From NCBI GenBank assembly GCA_028279065.1, contig JANQSY010000114.1:1-36553 (forward strand): a DNA stretch of 36,553 bases, written 5' to 3'. The notes under the pieces are model-generated. The model had not been told where the DNA came from. It ran no database searches and saw only the letters and a list, made by a program, of their open reading frames with translations. The position numbers and the translations under genes were made by a program. Below are positions 1-8,100 of this stretch, in pieces. Each line of letters starts with the position of its first letter. Position 1 is the stretch's first letter. The DNA is from Cytophagales bacterium (GTDB taxonomy: Bacteria; Bacteroidota; Bacteroidia; Cytophagales; CCMP332).

Positions 1-1
1 A

Positions 2-598
<597 letters not shown>

Positions 599-602
599 GT
601 CA

Positions 603-851
603 ATGTACATCGAGCTTGTAACCCCAGAAAACGTGATCTATGAAGGGCAGGCGGATATCGTCACCCTTCCGGGAACCGAAGGATCCTTCCAGGTGATGAA
701 CAATCATGCACCTATTATATCAAGCTTGAAGAACGGTGAATTGGTGATCAAGATAGGGAAGGAAGAAAGATTTTTTGAGGTCTCTGGTGGAGTTGTCGAG
801 GTTTTGGACAACAAGCTGGTAGTTCTTACAGAACAAGCTGAAGAGACCTGA
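603..851 (+). CDS. atpC: F1Fo ATP synthase subunit epsilon, short form
   Basis: This is the epsilon subunit of the F1 central stalk. The 82 residues cover the N-terminal beta-sandwich domain only (MYIELVTPENVIYEG at the start, LPGTEGSFQVMNNHAPIISSL in the middle, FEVSGGVVEVLDNKLVVL near the end). The C-terminal two-helix hairpin that inhibits rotation in E. coli, where the protein is about 138 residues, is absent. Short epsilon subunits of this kind are usual in Bacteroidota, so this is a lineage trait and not a truncation. The start is 4 bases after the atpD stop. It converges on crcB with only 2 bases between the stops. Confidence 0.96.
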   Translation: MYIELVTPENVIYEGQADIVTLPGTEGSFQVMNNHAPIISSLKNGELVIKIGKEERFFEVSGGVVEVLDNKLVVLTEQAEET

Positions 852-853
852 CC

Positions 854-1222
854 CTATCTGCTTAGTCTCATTCCCAGGAAGGCGAAAAGGAGACCCAGTC
901 CGACACTTCCAGTGATATAGCCTACAGCGAGAAGCCAATTTCCATTCTGGAATAATTGATGGGTTTCCACTGAAAAGGTGGAAAAAGTTGTAAATCCTCC
1001 ACAGAATCCTGTACCCAGGAGCATTCCAAATTCCTGACTCATCCATTTTCTGTTCTCCAAAAAACCGAGGAACAAGCCCAAGAGAAAACACCCGATAAGG
1101 TTGACAGTCAGAGTTCCGAAAGGGAAGTTGATCCTCAGATTATCAATGAAAAGCAATCCGACCCCGTATCGAAGAACACTACCTATCCCACCGCCGATAA
1201 AGACCAAGAATAAATTCCACAT
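854..1222 (-). CDS. crcB: Fluoride ion channel/exporter CrcB (Fluc)
   Basis: This is a small inner-membrane protein of 122 residues with four hydrophobic helices. It carries the CrcB signatures GGGIGSVLRY (residues 10-19), NLIGCFLLG, and the central GFCGGFTTFSTFS break that lines the fluoride path. Members of the family work as dual-topology dimers that let fluoride out of the cell. I searched the upstream strand for a fluoride riboswitch (GGCGATGG-like core) and saw none; instead there is a 14-base palindrome at 1269-1282. The gene runs against atpC, 2 bases apart at the 3' ends. Confidence 0.95.
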   Translation of the reverse strand: MWNLFLVFIGGGIGSVLRYGVGLLFIDNLRINFPFGTLTVNLIGCFLLGLFLGFLENRKWMSQEFGMLLGTGFCGGFTTFSTFSVETHQLFQNGNWLLAVGYITGSVGLGLLFAFLGMRLSR

Positions 1223-1268
1223 ACTTACAATTTACCGATGATCAGGATATATGAAGGAATTTATAATC

Positions 1269-1282
1269 ATTATGGCCATAAT
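1269..1282. promoter_or_regulatory. Perfect 14-base palindrome upstream of crcB
   Basis: The sequence ATTATGGCCATAAT is its own reverse complement. It lies 47 bases before the crcB start and 129 bases before the start of the lipoprotein gene at 1411, in the only divergent gap of this part of the window. A perfect 7+7 dyad fits a dimeric regulator site, but no regulator gene is adjacent. The function is inferred only from symmetry and position. Confidence 0.35.
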
Positions 1283-1315
1283 CTACAAAACTGTTTTTTA
1301 AGGTGACAATGGCAA

Positions 1316-1328
1316 GGGAATAGTTCCC
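1316..1328. repeat. Short inverted repeat GGGAA-TAG-TTCCC
   Basis: Two perfect 5-base arms are separated by three bases in the crcB/lipoprotein intergenic region, 82 bases before the lipoprotein start at 1411. It could be an operator or a weak hairpin; nothing else supports a role. Confidence 0.25.
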
Positions 1329-1410
1329 AGAAGGCTTGTGATTCTATGCTTGATTTAATTTTAAAAGGGTTTTGTTTGTAAGGCATTTAAGTGTTTTTTT
1401 GAGTTTAGCT

Positions 1411-2436
1411 ATGAAAAAGCTCGTACCGTCCATTGCATTAGTTGCAGCTATGCTTCTTCCTTTTGGCTGCAACTTCAATCCAGATCAACTTGTCCCTCCA
1501 CAATGGGATACTCAGTTCATTGGACCTCTTTTGAGAACAAATGCATCTCTTGATAATATTCTTGATATCGGGGACCAACAATTCCAGGAAGAATTTGTGA
1601 TCTGCGACCTCATCGGTCAGCCAAATTGTCAGGGGCAGATCATTGTTCCTCCAATTCCTCCAACGGACCTTCCCTCAGATACCATTAGCTATACGGACAT
1701 TTATAATCAGATCACCCTTGATTCGGGGATTCTGAACCTGGACATTACGAATACCCTTCCATTTAATGTCAAAGCCGGACTTGTAATTGAGATCAAGAAT
1801 ACCGATGGTTCTATCGTGGTAAGCTTTACCCTCAGTCAGGACCTGGCTGCGAATAATGGTAGCGCTTCTTTTACCGATGACCTTGCCGGAAAGTCTCTAA
1901 CCTCGGAATTCATTTTAGCCTTCAGGAATTTTGCTTCCGATGGAACAGGAGGAAATACTGTTACCATCACCGGGGATGAAAAAATTGGTTTTGTTTTCAA
2001 TGTCATTACCCTCAAGGTAAGATCGGTTTCATTAGTGCCGGGTAATGTTTTTACACTTACTGACACCTCTGCCTTTACCCTTGATGACGGCATAGTTATC
2101 AATTCTGAGCCCCTAACAGGAACTCTCAACATCCTTGCGGACAACCAGTTTGCAGCTGGATTTGTCTATCAGGCGGTGTTCTTGGATGATCTCAACAACG
2201 TGGTGGAAACCCTCTTCGATTCGGTGGGTATCCTCTTTCCAGATTCACTTTCTACGCTGTCAGTTGAGGTTACTGAAGAAACGATCTTAAACCTGAAGGC
2301 CGCAACGTCTGTGGCCTCGAGAATGGACTGGGTTGCGATTCCCAATAATCCGTCCTTCGATGCGGTTGAGCTTTTTAACACCGATTCGCTAAAGGCCACC
2401 TTGGTAGCTGAACTAAAAGTAAGGGTCAAGCCATGA
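1411..2436 (+). CDS. Secreted lipoprotein of unknown function
   Basis: This is a 341-residue protein from the ATG at 1411. That start is chosen because it gives MKKLVPSIALVAAMLLPFGC, a classical lipoprotein signal with the lipidated Cys at 20; an in-frame TTG at 1372 would add 13 residues in front of it. The mature protein starts with a Pro/Trp segment (PPQWDTQFIGPLL) and is rich in Asp, Asn, Thr and beta-forming residues. The segment around LDITNTLPFNVKAGLVIEI resembles the LEA-like beta sandwiches often seen in Bacteroidota surface lipoproteins. I do not recognise a named family. It overlaps the next gene by ATGA, so the two are translationally coupled and probably work together at the outer membrane. 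Confidence 0.8.
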   Translation: MKKLVPSIALVAAMLLPFGCNFNPDQLVPPQWDTQFIGPLLRTNASLDNILDIGDQQFQEEFVICDLIGQPNCQGQIIVPPIPPTDLPSDTISYTDIYNQITLDSGILNLDITNTLPFNVKAGLVIEIKNTDGSIVVSFTLSQDLAANNGSASFTDDLAGKSLTSEFILAFRNFASDGTGGNTVTITGDEKIGFVFNVITLKVRSVSLVPGNVFTLTDTSAFTLDDGIVINSEPLTGTLNILADNQFAAGFVYQAVFLDDLNNVVETLFDSVGILFPDSLSTLSVEVTEETILNLKAATSVASRMDWVAIPNNPSFDAVELFNTDSLKATLVAELKVRVKP

Positions 2437-3788
2437 GGAAGATATATTCCATACTATTCCTTGTTCTGCTGAGCCATTTGGGCTGGTCCCAATACAATAC
2501 CGGAACGACCTATTGTGAGCATAATGACCTAAATGCCTCAAGGTATCAACCCTCAGAAATGGACTTTGGGGAGCGTCAATTTCAGATCGGCTTGAATTAT
2601 GATTTCTACGTAGCCAACAGGTACATCAACTACGATGATATCAGGAATTATTATCGGGAGAATGAGATCGAAGAAGAGGACAATGAGGTTTTGGTATTCG
2701 AAAATCAGGGGGATAATATCATCAGTTTTGGCCAGAATTTTCAGGTCATCGGATTTGGATATCAGTTCAGAACCCAGGATGACCGCAAGTTTGATTTTGC
2801 CTTCCAGATAGTGGATAAGGCAACGGGAAACTTCGATGTTTCGGAAAACTTCACTACTCTGGTATTTCAGGGCAACAATAATTCCACCTTCAGAGGTAAC
2901 TGGGTTGATCTGGGGAAGACGCAGGTTCAACTACATTACTACAGGGAGTTTGCAGTCAATTTTGCATTCCCAATTCTCTATCGCGACCAAAATCATACCT
3001 TCAGGCTTGGAGTGAGGCCAAAGTATATTCAGGGTATCGGAGCAATGAAAGCGGTAAAATCCGACATCAATATGTACACCTCCGAGAGCGGTGATGAGAT
3101 CGGGATCAATTTTGACTATGAATACAAGACCTCCGGTCTTCTGAACTTCAATCCTACAAACAATAATGGTCGGGGCTTTGGAATAGATCTTGGCGCGACC
3201 TATTTCATCAATGAGCATTTTGAGGTTGTGGCTTCAGTTCTGGATATCGGAAGCGTTAGATATACCGATGATATCACCAATTATGCAAAGCAGGGCGACA
3301 CTACCTTTACCGGAATTGAGGCGGATAACCTTTTTGCCAATCAAGGTTCAGGATTCCAGGATTTTATAAACTCTCTTCAAAAGCAACTGGAACCGGTTGA
3401 AACAAGAGGAGGGGATTTCACCATGGCGCTTCCAACCAGATTTAGCCTGGAGGTACAATACCGGACTCCTGAGAAGAAAAGAAACGACCGGAGATACGTT
3501 TCAAATTCCATCTATCTGACCTATATCCAGGGCTTGAATACCCAACCGGGCAACACTACAAGGCCTTATGTTTCCTTGGGCTATATGCACGATTTCCATT
3601 CCTGGTTTGATGTAGGGGGTCTGGTATCCTATGGAGGGTTCAATAATTTTGCCCTGGGAGCTTTCTTCGCAGTAAATATTATGGAGTCGGCCAAATTCGG
3701 TTTGGCCTCGGATAATCTTACGGCCTGGCTATTTCCGAAGGAAGGGACGGGTTTGGATGTCTCTATGAATCTTTCCTTCTCGTTCTAA
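2433..3788 (+). CDS. Outer-membrane beta-barrel protein, DUF5723-like
   Basis: This is a 451-residue exported protein. The first 19 residues form a signal peptide ending LGWSQ. The mature part has the alternating polar/aromatic pattern of transmembrane beta strands and ends in SMNLSFSF, a typical barrel C terminus with terminal Phe. The early LNASRYQPSEMDFGE segment and the later RLGVRPKYIQGIGAMKA segment recall DUF5723 proteins of Bacteroidota, whose function is unknown. The assignment to that family is from memory of the pattern and is moderate. Its ATG overlaps the stop of the lipoprotein gene. Its TAA (3786-3788) sits inside the A-tract that forms the U-run of the minus-strand terminator downstream. 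Confidence 0.75.
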   Translation: MRKIYSILFLVLLSHLGWSQYNTGTTYCEHNDLNASRYQPSEMDFGERQFQIGLNYDFYVANRYINYDDIRNYYRENEIEEEDNEVLVFENQGDNIISFGQNFQVIGFGYQFRTQDDRKFDFAFQIVDKATGNFDVSENFTTLVFQGNNNSTFRGNWVDLGKTQVQLHYYREFAVNFAFPILYRDQNHTFRLGVRPKYIQGIGAMKAVKSDINMYTSESGDEIGINFDYEYKTSGLLNFNPTNNNGRGFGIDLGATYFINEHFEVVASVLDIGSVRYTDDITNYAKQGDTTFTGIEADNLFANQGSGFQDFINSLQKQLEPVETRGGDFTMALPTRFSLEVQYRTPEKKRNDRRYVSNSIYLTYIQGLNTQPGNTTRPYVSLGYMHDFHSWFDVGGLVSYGGFNNFALGAFFAVNIMESAKFGLASDNLTAWLFPKEGTGLDVSMNLSFSF

Positions 3789-3819
3789 AAATAAAAAGCC
3801 GCCAAATAATTGGCGGCTT
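3789..3819 (-). terminator. Intrinsic terminator reading on the minus strand
   Basis: A perfect 10-base-pair stem (3796-3805 with 3810-3819) and a 4-base loop, core AAGCCGCC/GGCGGCTT, is followed on the minus strand by TTTTTATTTTT. On the plus strand it is followed by AATAATTTGG, a poor U-run, so the terminator works best for transcription coming from higher coordinates. It could still give some stop to the plus-strand barrel gene, whose stop codon is 7 bases away. Confidence 0.8.
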
Positions 3820-3918
3820 AATAATTTGGGGGTGCGTTATTGGAGACCTTTCAAATCCAATAAGGGAACAAAAGCTATCCCCGCAATCGTTCACTGACAC
3901 CCCCATATTCCTCCGTTT
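3789..3918 (-). ncRNA. Candidate small structured RNA (family not recognised)
   Basis: Read on the minus strand, a TAAATTTG promoter box (3932 to 3925) is followed by about 13 unstructured bases. Then comes an 8-pair closing stem (3905-3898 with 3834-3827, TGGGGGTG/CACCCCCA), which encloses a hairpin GGGGA/TTCCC (3882-3878 with 3868-3864) and a perfect 7-pair hairpin CCAATAA/TTATTGG (3837-3843 with 3857-3863). Together they make a three-way junction. Seven bases later the intrinsic terminator ends the unit. The total length is about 130 bases. No convincing open frame fits. It does not match tRNA, SRP RNA, tmRNA, 6S or the riboswitches I know. The 5' end is estimated from the box and no -33 element is evident. 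That it is transcribed is inference. Confidence 0.5.
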
Positions 3919-3924
3919 TCATTC

Positions 3925-3932
3925 CAAATTTA
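3925..3932 (-). promoter_or_regulatory. TANNTTTG promoter box for the minus-strand RNA candidate
   Basis: The minus strand reads TAAATTTG, an exact match to the Bacteroidota -7 consensus TANNTTTG. It lies about 20 bases upstream of the closing stem of the RNA candidate. It is one arm of a perfect 9-base inverted repeat, CCAAATTTA/TAAATTTGG (3924-3932 and 3943-3951). The other arm therefore gives an equally good box on the plus strand (3943-3950), pointing away towards the lipoprotein gene at 4056. Confidence 0.4.
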
Positions 3933-3952
3933 GCCAGACCTTTAAATTTGGC

Positions 3953-3973
3953 TATCCCCACATTTGGGGGATA
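3953..3973. repeat. Hairpin TATCCCC-(7)-GGGGATA
   Basis: Perfect 7-base arms (3953-3959 and 3967-3973) flank a 7-base loop in the gap between the barrel gene and the lipoprotein at 4056. The left arm belongs to the 9-mer GCTATCCCC that also occurs at 3874-3882 inside the RNA candidate, and the right arm overlaps ATTTGGGGG, which also occurs at 3824-3832. Confidence 0.4.
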
Positions 3974-4043
3974 TTTGGATTTCCATTTCTGTTTTCTGTC
4001 GTGTAACTGACCAAGAATGGGCGCTCAGGTATAAAAGAAGCCT

Positions 4044-4051
4044 TATTTTTG
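4044..4051 (+). promoter_or_regulatory. TANNTTTG promoter box of the small lipoprotein gene
   Basis: TATTTTTG matches the Bacteroidota -7 box exactly and ends only 4 bases before the ATG at 4056. Transcription normally starts about 5-8 bases after this box, so the message would have almost no leader. No clear -33 TTG is seen at the usual distance. Confidence 0.5.
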
Positions 4052-4055
4052 ATTC

Positions 4056-4517
4056 ATGCTAAAATTCATCCCAGGTATTCTAATGTTGTTCGTTCTGATA
4101 TCCTGTGGCTCGGAAGATGAGCAGGATCCCGGTCCCGGAGTAATGATCATTGCTCCGGACAACCCAATGGAGATCAGAACCATTCTTTCCTCTTCAAATT
4201 CCAAGGAATGGGTCACAACTGAATTCACTATGGCTGGAATGGAACTAGAATGCAGGTTGGATGATACCTTTGAATTCAACAATGACGGCTCCTTCCGGTT
4301 TGATGGTGGGGATAAACTATGCGGCTTAGAGGATATTCTGACCATAAGAGAAGGAACCTGGACTTTGATGGCAGATGAGAACAAGATCAAATTCGACCTG
4401 GGATCAGGCGAAGTCTACTTCGCAGACTACCAAAAGATCACAGAAGAGGAGATCAGACTCTCCGGCTCTTGGGGAGGAATGAAGATCAAAGGGGCATTTG
4501 TTCCCTCTGATGGTTGA
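4056..4517 (+). CDS. Small lipocalin-like lipoprotein
   Basis: This is a 153-residue protein with a lipoprotein signal (lipobox LISC, Cys at 17) followed by an acidic linker GSEDEQDPGPG. The body reads as a small beta barrel: KEWVTTEF, FEFNNDGSFRFDGG, EGTWTLMADENKIKFDL, YQKITEEEIRL, GMKIKGAFVP. This 'work out the blank, add the term, test the residual' order is the pattern of lipocalin-like (DUF5004/DUF4923-type) Bacteroidota lipoproteins, and I give it as a fold guess only. Two Cys in the body (about 63 and 89) could form a disulfide. It has its own promoter box and converges on the response regulator gene, 3 bases apart at the stops. Confidence 0.75.
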   Translation: MLKFIPGILMLFVLISCGSEDEQDPGPGVMIIAPDNPMEIRTILSSSNSKEWVTTEFTMAGMELECRLDDTFEFNNDGSFRFDGGDKLCGLEDILTIREGTWTLMADENKIKFDLGSGEVYFADYQKITEEEIRLSGSWGGMKIKGAFVPSDG

Positions 4518-4520
4518 TCT

Positions 4521-5159
4521 CTAAATAAGCTTATCCTTTAGCGCTTTTTCGATCGCTTCAGCTTTGGAGTGTACCTCAAGCTTGAGATAGATATTCTTTA
4601 TATGCGTTCTGATGGTTTCCTTGTCGACGAATAATTCGTCAGCGATCGTAGAATAGCTTTTTCCTTTAGAAAGCAGCTCCAGGACTTCGGTCTCCCGTTT
4701 TGTCAATGGAGAATCCAGATTCTTCTGGAAGGAACCGACAACCATCCGGGCGATCTGGGTACTCATAGGGGCGCCTCCCTGATAGGCATCTATGATCGAT
4801 TCTATCAGCTTACTGGGAGAGATATTCTTTGTAAGGTATCCGGTAGCTCCGGCACATAAAGCCTCAAATACCAACTGATCGTTTTCATGTACCGTAATTA
4901 CAATGATGTTCACATTGGGCATCATGGTCTTGATCTTTGGAATGCCCTCTATCCCTGACATTCCCGGTAACTCGATATCCACCAGGATGACATCCAGTAA
5001 ATGATTCTCAAGGTCTTTCAAGGCTGATTCACAATCCCCGTAGCCAACAACACATTCACAATTCTCTTCACCATTGATCAATTGGGTGAATCCTTCTCTG
5101 ATCAGGCTATCATCCTCAATCAGGCCTACTTTGATTTTTTTATTCATTGGACTAATCAT
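4521..5159 (-). CDS. NarL/LuxR-family response regulator
   Basis: This is a 212-residue cytoplasmic transcription regulator. The receiver domain (residues ~8-125) shows the acidic pair E15/D16/D17, phospho-acceptor D61 in LVDIELPGMSG, T89 and K111. The LuxR-type helix-turn-helix (~148-208) reads LTKRETEVLELLSKGKSYSTI then VDKETIRTHIKNIYLKL. Its ATG overlaps the TGA of the kinase gene by 4 bases (ATGA), so the kinase at 5156-8395 is its evident partner. An in-frame ATG at residue 5 (MNKKIKVGLIEDD) is an alternative start. Target genes are not visible; no dyad shared with neighbouring promoters was found. Confidence 0.93.
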   Translation of the reverse strand: MISPMNKKIKVGLIEDDSLIREGFTQLINGEENCECVVGYGDCESALKDLENHLLDVILVDIELPGMSGIEGIPKIKTMMPNVNIIVITVHENDQLVFEALCAGATGYLTKNISPSKLIESIIDAYQGGAPMSTQIARMVVGSFQKNLDSPLTKRETEVLELLSKGKSYSTIADELFVDKETIRTHIKNIYLKLEVHSKAEAIEKALKDKLI

Positions 5160-8100
5160 GCGATATTCTTTTGAGTTTTTTGAGCGCTTCCTGAGTTTCT
5201 TAGCATAACCTTGAGCCCGGATGGGGTCCGTTCGATTATTGAAAGGTCTAATTTAACCTTTGATGCTCTCTTATTCATGCTTTCAAAGCCTTTGCCATCC
5301 ATTTTTCCTGCACCTGATAATCCGACTCCGTCATCTTCGACCGAGATCTCCCAATGTTGGGATCCAAGATTTGCAGTGCAATTCAAAAAGACATTTTGCC
5401 CTTGACAATGCTTTGCGGCATTATTCATCGATTCTTTGAAGAGCAAGACAACCTGACGACATACATCGGAGGGGATCTTGATCTCTTTCCATTTTGGTTC
5501 CAGGTCTTGTGAATGGAAATTGATCTTGGAGTCCTGGTAAAGGTCATCTCCAAAATCCTTTATCCTCACCATTACTTCAAAGAAATTATTGGTTCCCGGA
5601 TCGAAGGTCCAAATGAAATCCCTGGTGCCTTGATAAAGCCCACGGCTTTGATCCCCTATCCGCTCTACAAGATTCCCTAGCTCACCGGTTTCATTTCCAA
5701 TTTTCTGCTTCAGGAGTTCTGTCAAAACCGATATTCTGGTCAGGTAATGCCCCATTTCATCATGGAAATCTGCTGCTGCCTTTTTCCTGACCTTCTCATT
5801 CTCTTTTTGTCTGATCTTTTCAACCGTAATTACATACTGCAGTTTTTTCCTGATCCTGTTCCTATAGACCAGATAAACCGCGATAAGGAAAGCCGCTATT
5901 GTTGCTACATAGAAGATCGGCCTCTCCCAGAATGGAGGAACAATGCTGATGTTCACCATAGCCGGTTCGGTATTCCAAACCCCATCATTGTTTGAGCTGA
6001 TGACCTTGAAGGTGTATTTTCCGGGCTTTAGCCCCGGGTATTCTATGGTCCTTTTTGTGAATACCGTGGTCCAATCCTCATCCAGGCCTTCAAGAATATA
6101 GGAATACTGGTTCTTCTCAGGCTTTTGGTATTCCAGACCCACGAAGCTGAACTGAAGGTCATTTTGATTGTAAGAGAATTCCAGGGTCTCGTTAGATTTC
6201 AGGGTCTCAAGGTTTCTAACCATCTCTCCCCCTTCAATGACCGCTGTTATCTGAGTTTTCGGAAGGTTGGTGTTCAACCTGATGTCAGAGGGAGCAAACC
6301 TAGTCAAGCCGGCTAATCCTCCAAAATACATCTCCCCACCTGAGCTCTCTAGGTAAGCCCCTTGGTTGAATTCGTTGCTCTGGATTCCGTCGGCCTGGTC
6401 AAAATTCCTGAAAGTTTCCTTCTCGGGTTCAAACTCGACTATTCCGCGGTTCGAACTCATCCATAATTTTCCTTTTTCGTCCTCAAGGACTGAGTAAATG
6501 AACTGGTTTGGTATTCCTTCGTTTCTCCCATAATAGGTGAATTCAGGATTTCCCCTTCTGTAGGTAAGCTTGTTCAGGCCGAGCTTGGTAGCGATCCAAT
6601 AATTACCCTTAGAATCCTGGAAAACACTATTGACCTCATTTGAACAAAGGGAATTAGGATTTCTTGGATCATTTGAAAGGTGTTCGAACCGGTATTCCCC
6701 TTCTGAATCCAATCTTGCAACATGGACACCATTAGAGCTGGACAACCAAATGGCGCCGTCCCGATCCCTGTAGATAGATTTCAATTCCGGGGCATGGATC
6801 CCGGTTTGCTCAAGGCTGGCGGACCTCAATTCCTTGGTCGTCTGGGAGCTTTGGTCTATAATAATCAAGCCATCATCTACGCCAACCCAGATATCACCAT
6901 TATCCACCTCCATCAATGCGAAAACCTCAGGTGAGGATGCGGCTCTTGAAAATTGGTTGGTCAAAGGCCATTTAACAGTATTTTCCTTTAGGCTTGGCTC
7001 TGATATTTCACTTAACCCTGCACTGTCTGTTTTGAACAGGCCTTTATCAGTACCAAACCACATATTTCCATGCTGATCCTCTATAGCGCAATAGATCAAT
7101 ACCTGTGTGAGTTCAGAAAATTCCGAGGCCGACTGAAGATCCCTGAAAGTGCTGATCTGATCTTCAGGCCCTTCTATTATGTTGAAGCCCTTTAAACATC
7201 CTACCCAAATCCTTTCTCTGCTGTCCTCAAACACTGAAAACACAGAGCTGTTTGCAAGAGAGTGTTTGGAGTCAGGTGAGTAAAGAAAGTTCTTAAAAGG
7301 TTTAGTGGTGAAGGTGAGCTTCTTTAAACCATCGATCCAGGTCCCTACCCAATAGACCTCGCTTTGATCATCATGATATAAACACTGGTAACCCATCACA
7401 TCCTGTCCGGTGGTTGAGGAGCCAAAGTCGATCTTGTTTCCTTCTGAGTTCAAGTCTTCAAACCAGAACAACCCATGCCCGCTGGTACCGACCCAGATCT
7501 TTCCATGCTTGTCGCGTTCAATGAATGAAACCTCTTTGAAACCAAATAGGGCAGTCAAAGGGTCAAAATGAGGGGTAAAGGCGAGGCGAGAACGAGGTTG
7601 ATCAATGGAAAGGATCATGTCCTTATGGAACTTGAACAGGCCACTTGGTCCTCCACCCAGGACTAGATCATCGATCACGTCGAGTGTATTTACCGGCCCA
7701 AAGTTTGTTGTGGGGAAACGCATCTCAATCAGGATCCTATTAAAGCTGAAGCTCCAGTCGGTTTCAGGCTTAAAGAGGATCAATCCTTCTCCGGAAGCAA
7801 GTATCATGTTCTTTTCATCAATGAAATCGATATCATTGATCTGGTTGATCTTGTTCCTGTCATCAAAATGATGGAAGAAATAGGTATCTATGTCCATGCT
7901 GTCCCTGGATCTGAACCTGATCCTGTTCAGACCGAAATCGGTTGCGACCCAAAGGTTTCCCAGGGGATCTTCTGTTATCATGTTGATCCCATTATTGGAA
8001 AGGCTTCCCTCAGTGTTTTGTGGCGAGGCGAGTATACGCAGGAAGGATTGGGTTTTGGGCAGAAATAAGTTTAAGCCCTGGTTTTCAGTGCCTGCCCAAA

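Noticed and set aside
603-851. Truncated atpC
   Set aside because: Short epsilon subunits without the C-terminal hairpin are normal in this phylum.
1223-1410. Fluoride riboswitch before crcB
   Set aside because: Neither strand shows the GGCGATGG core or the conserved pseudoknot segment.
3827-3905. Plus-strand tRNA-like element with 7-8-pair acceptor-like stem and final A
   Set aside because: The length and end stem suggest a tRNA, but there is no T-loop GTTCGA-type motif, no proper anticodon arm and no U8. The terminator and promoter box fit the minus strand instead.
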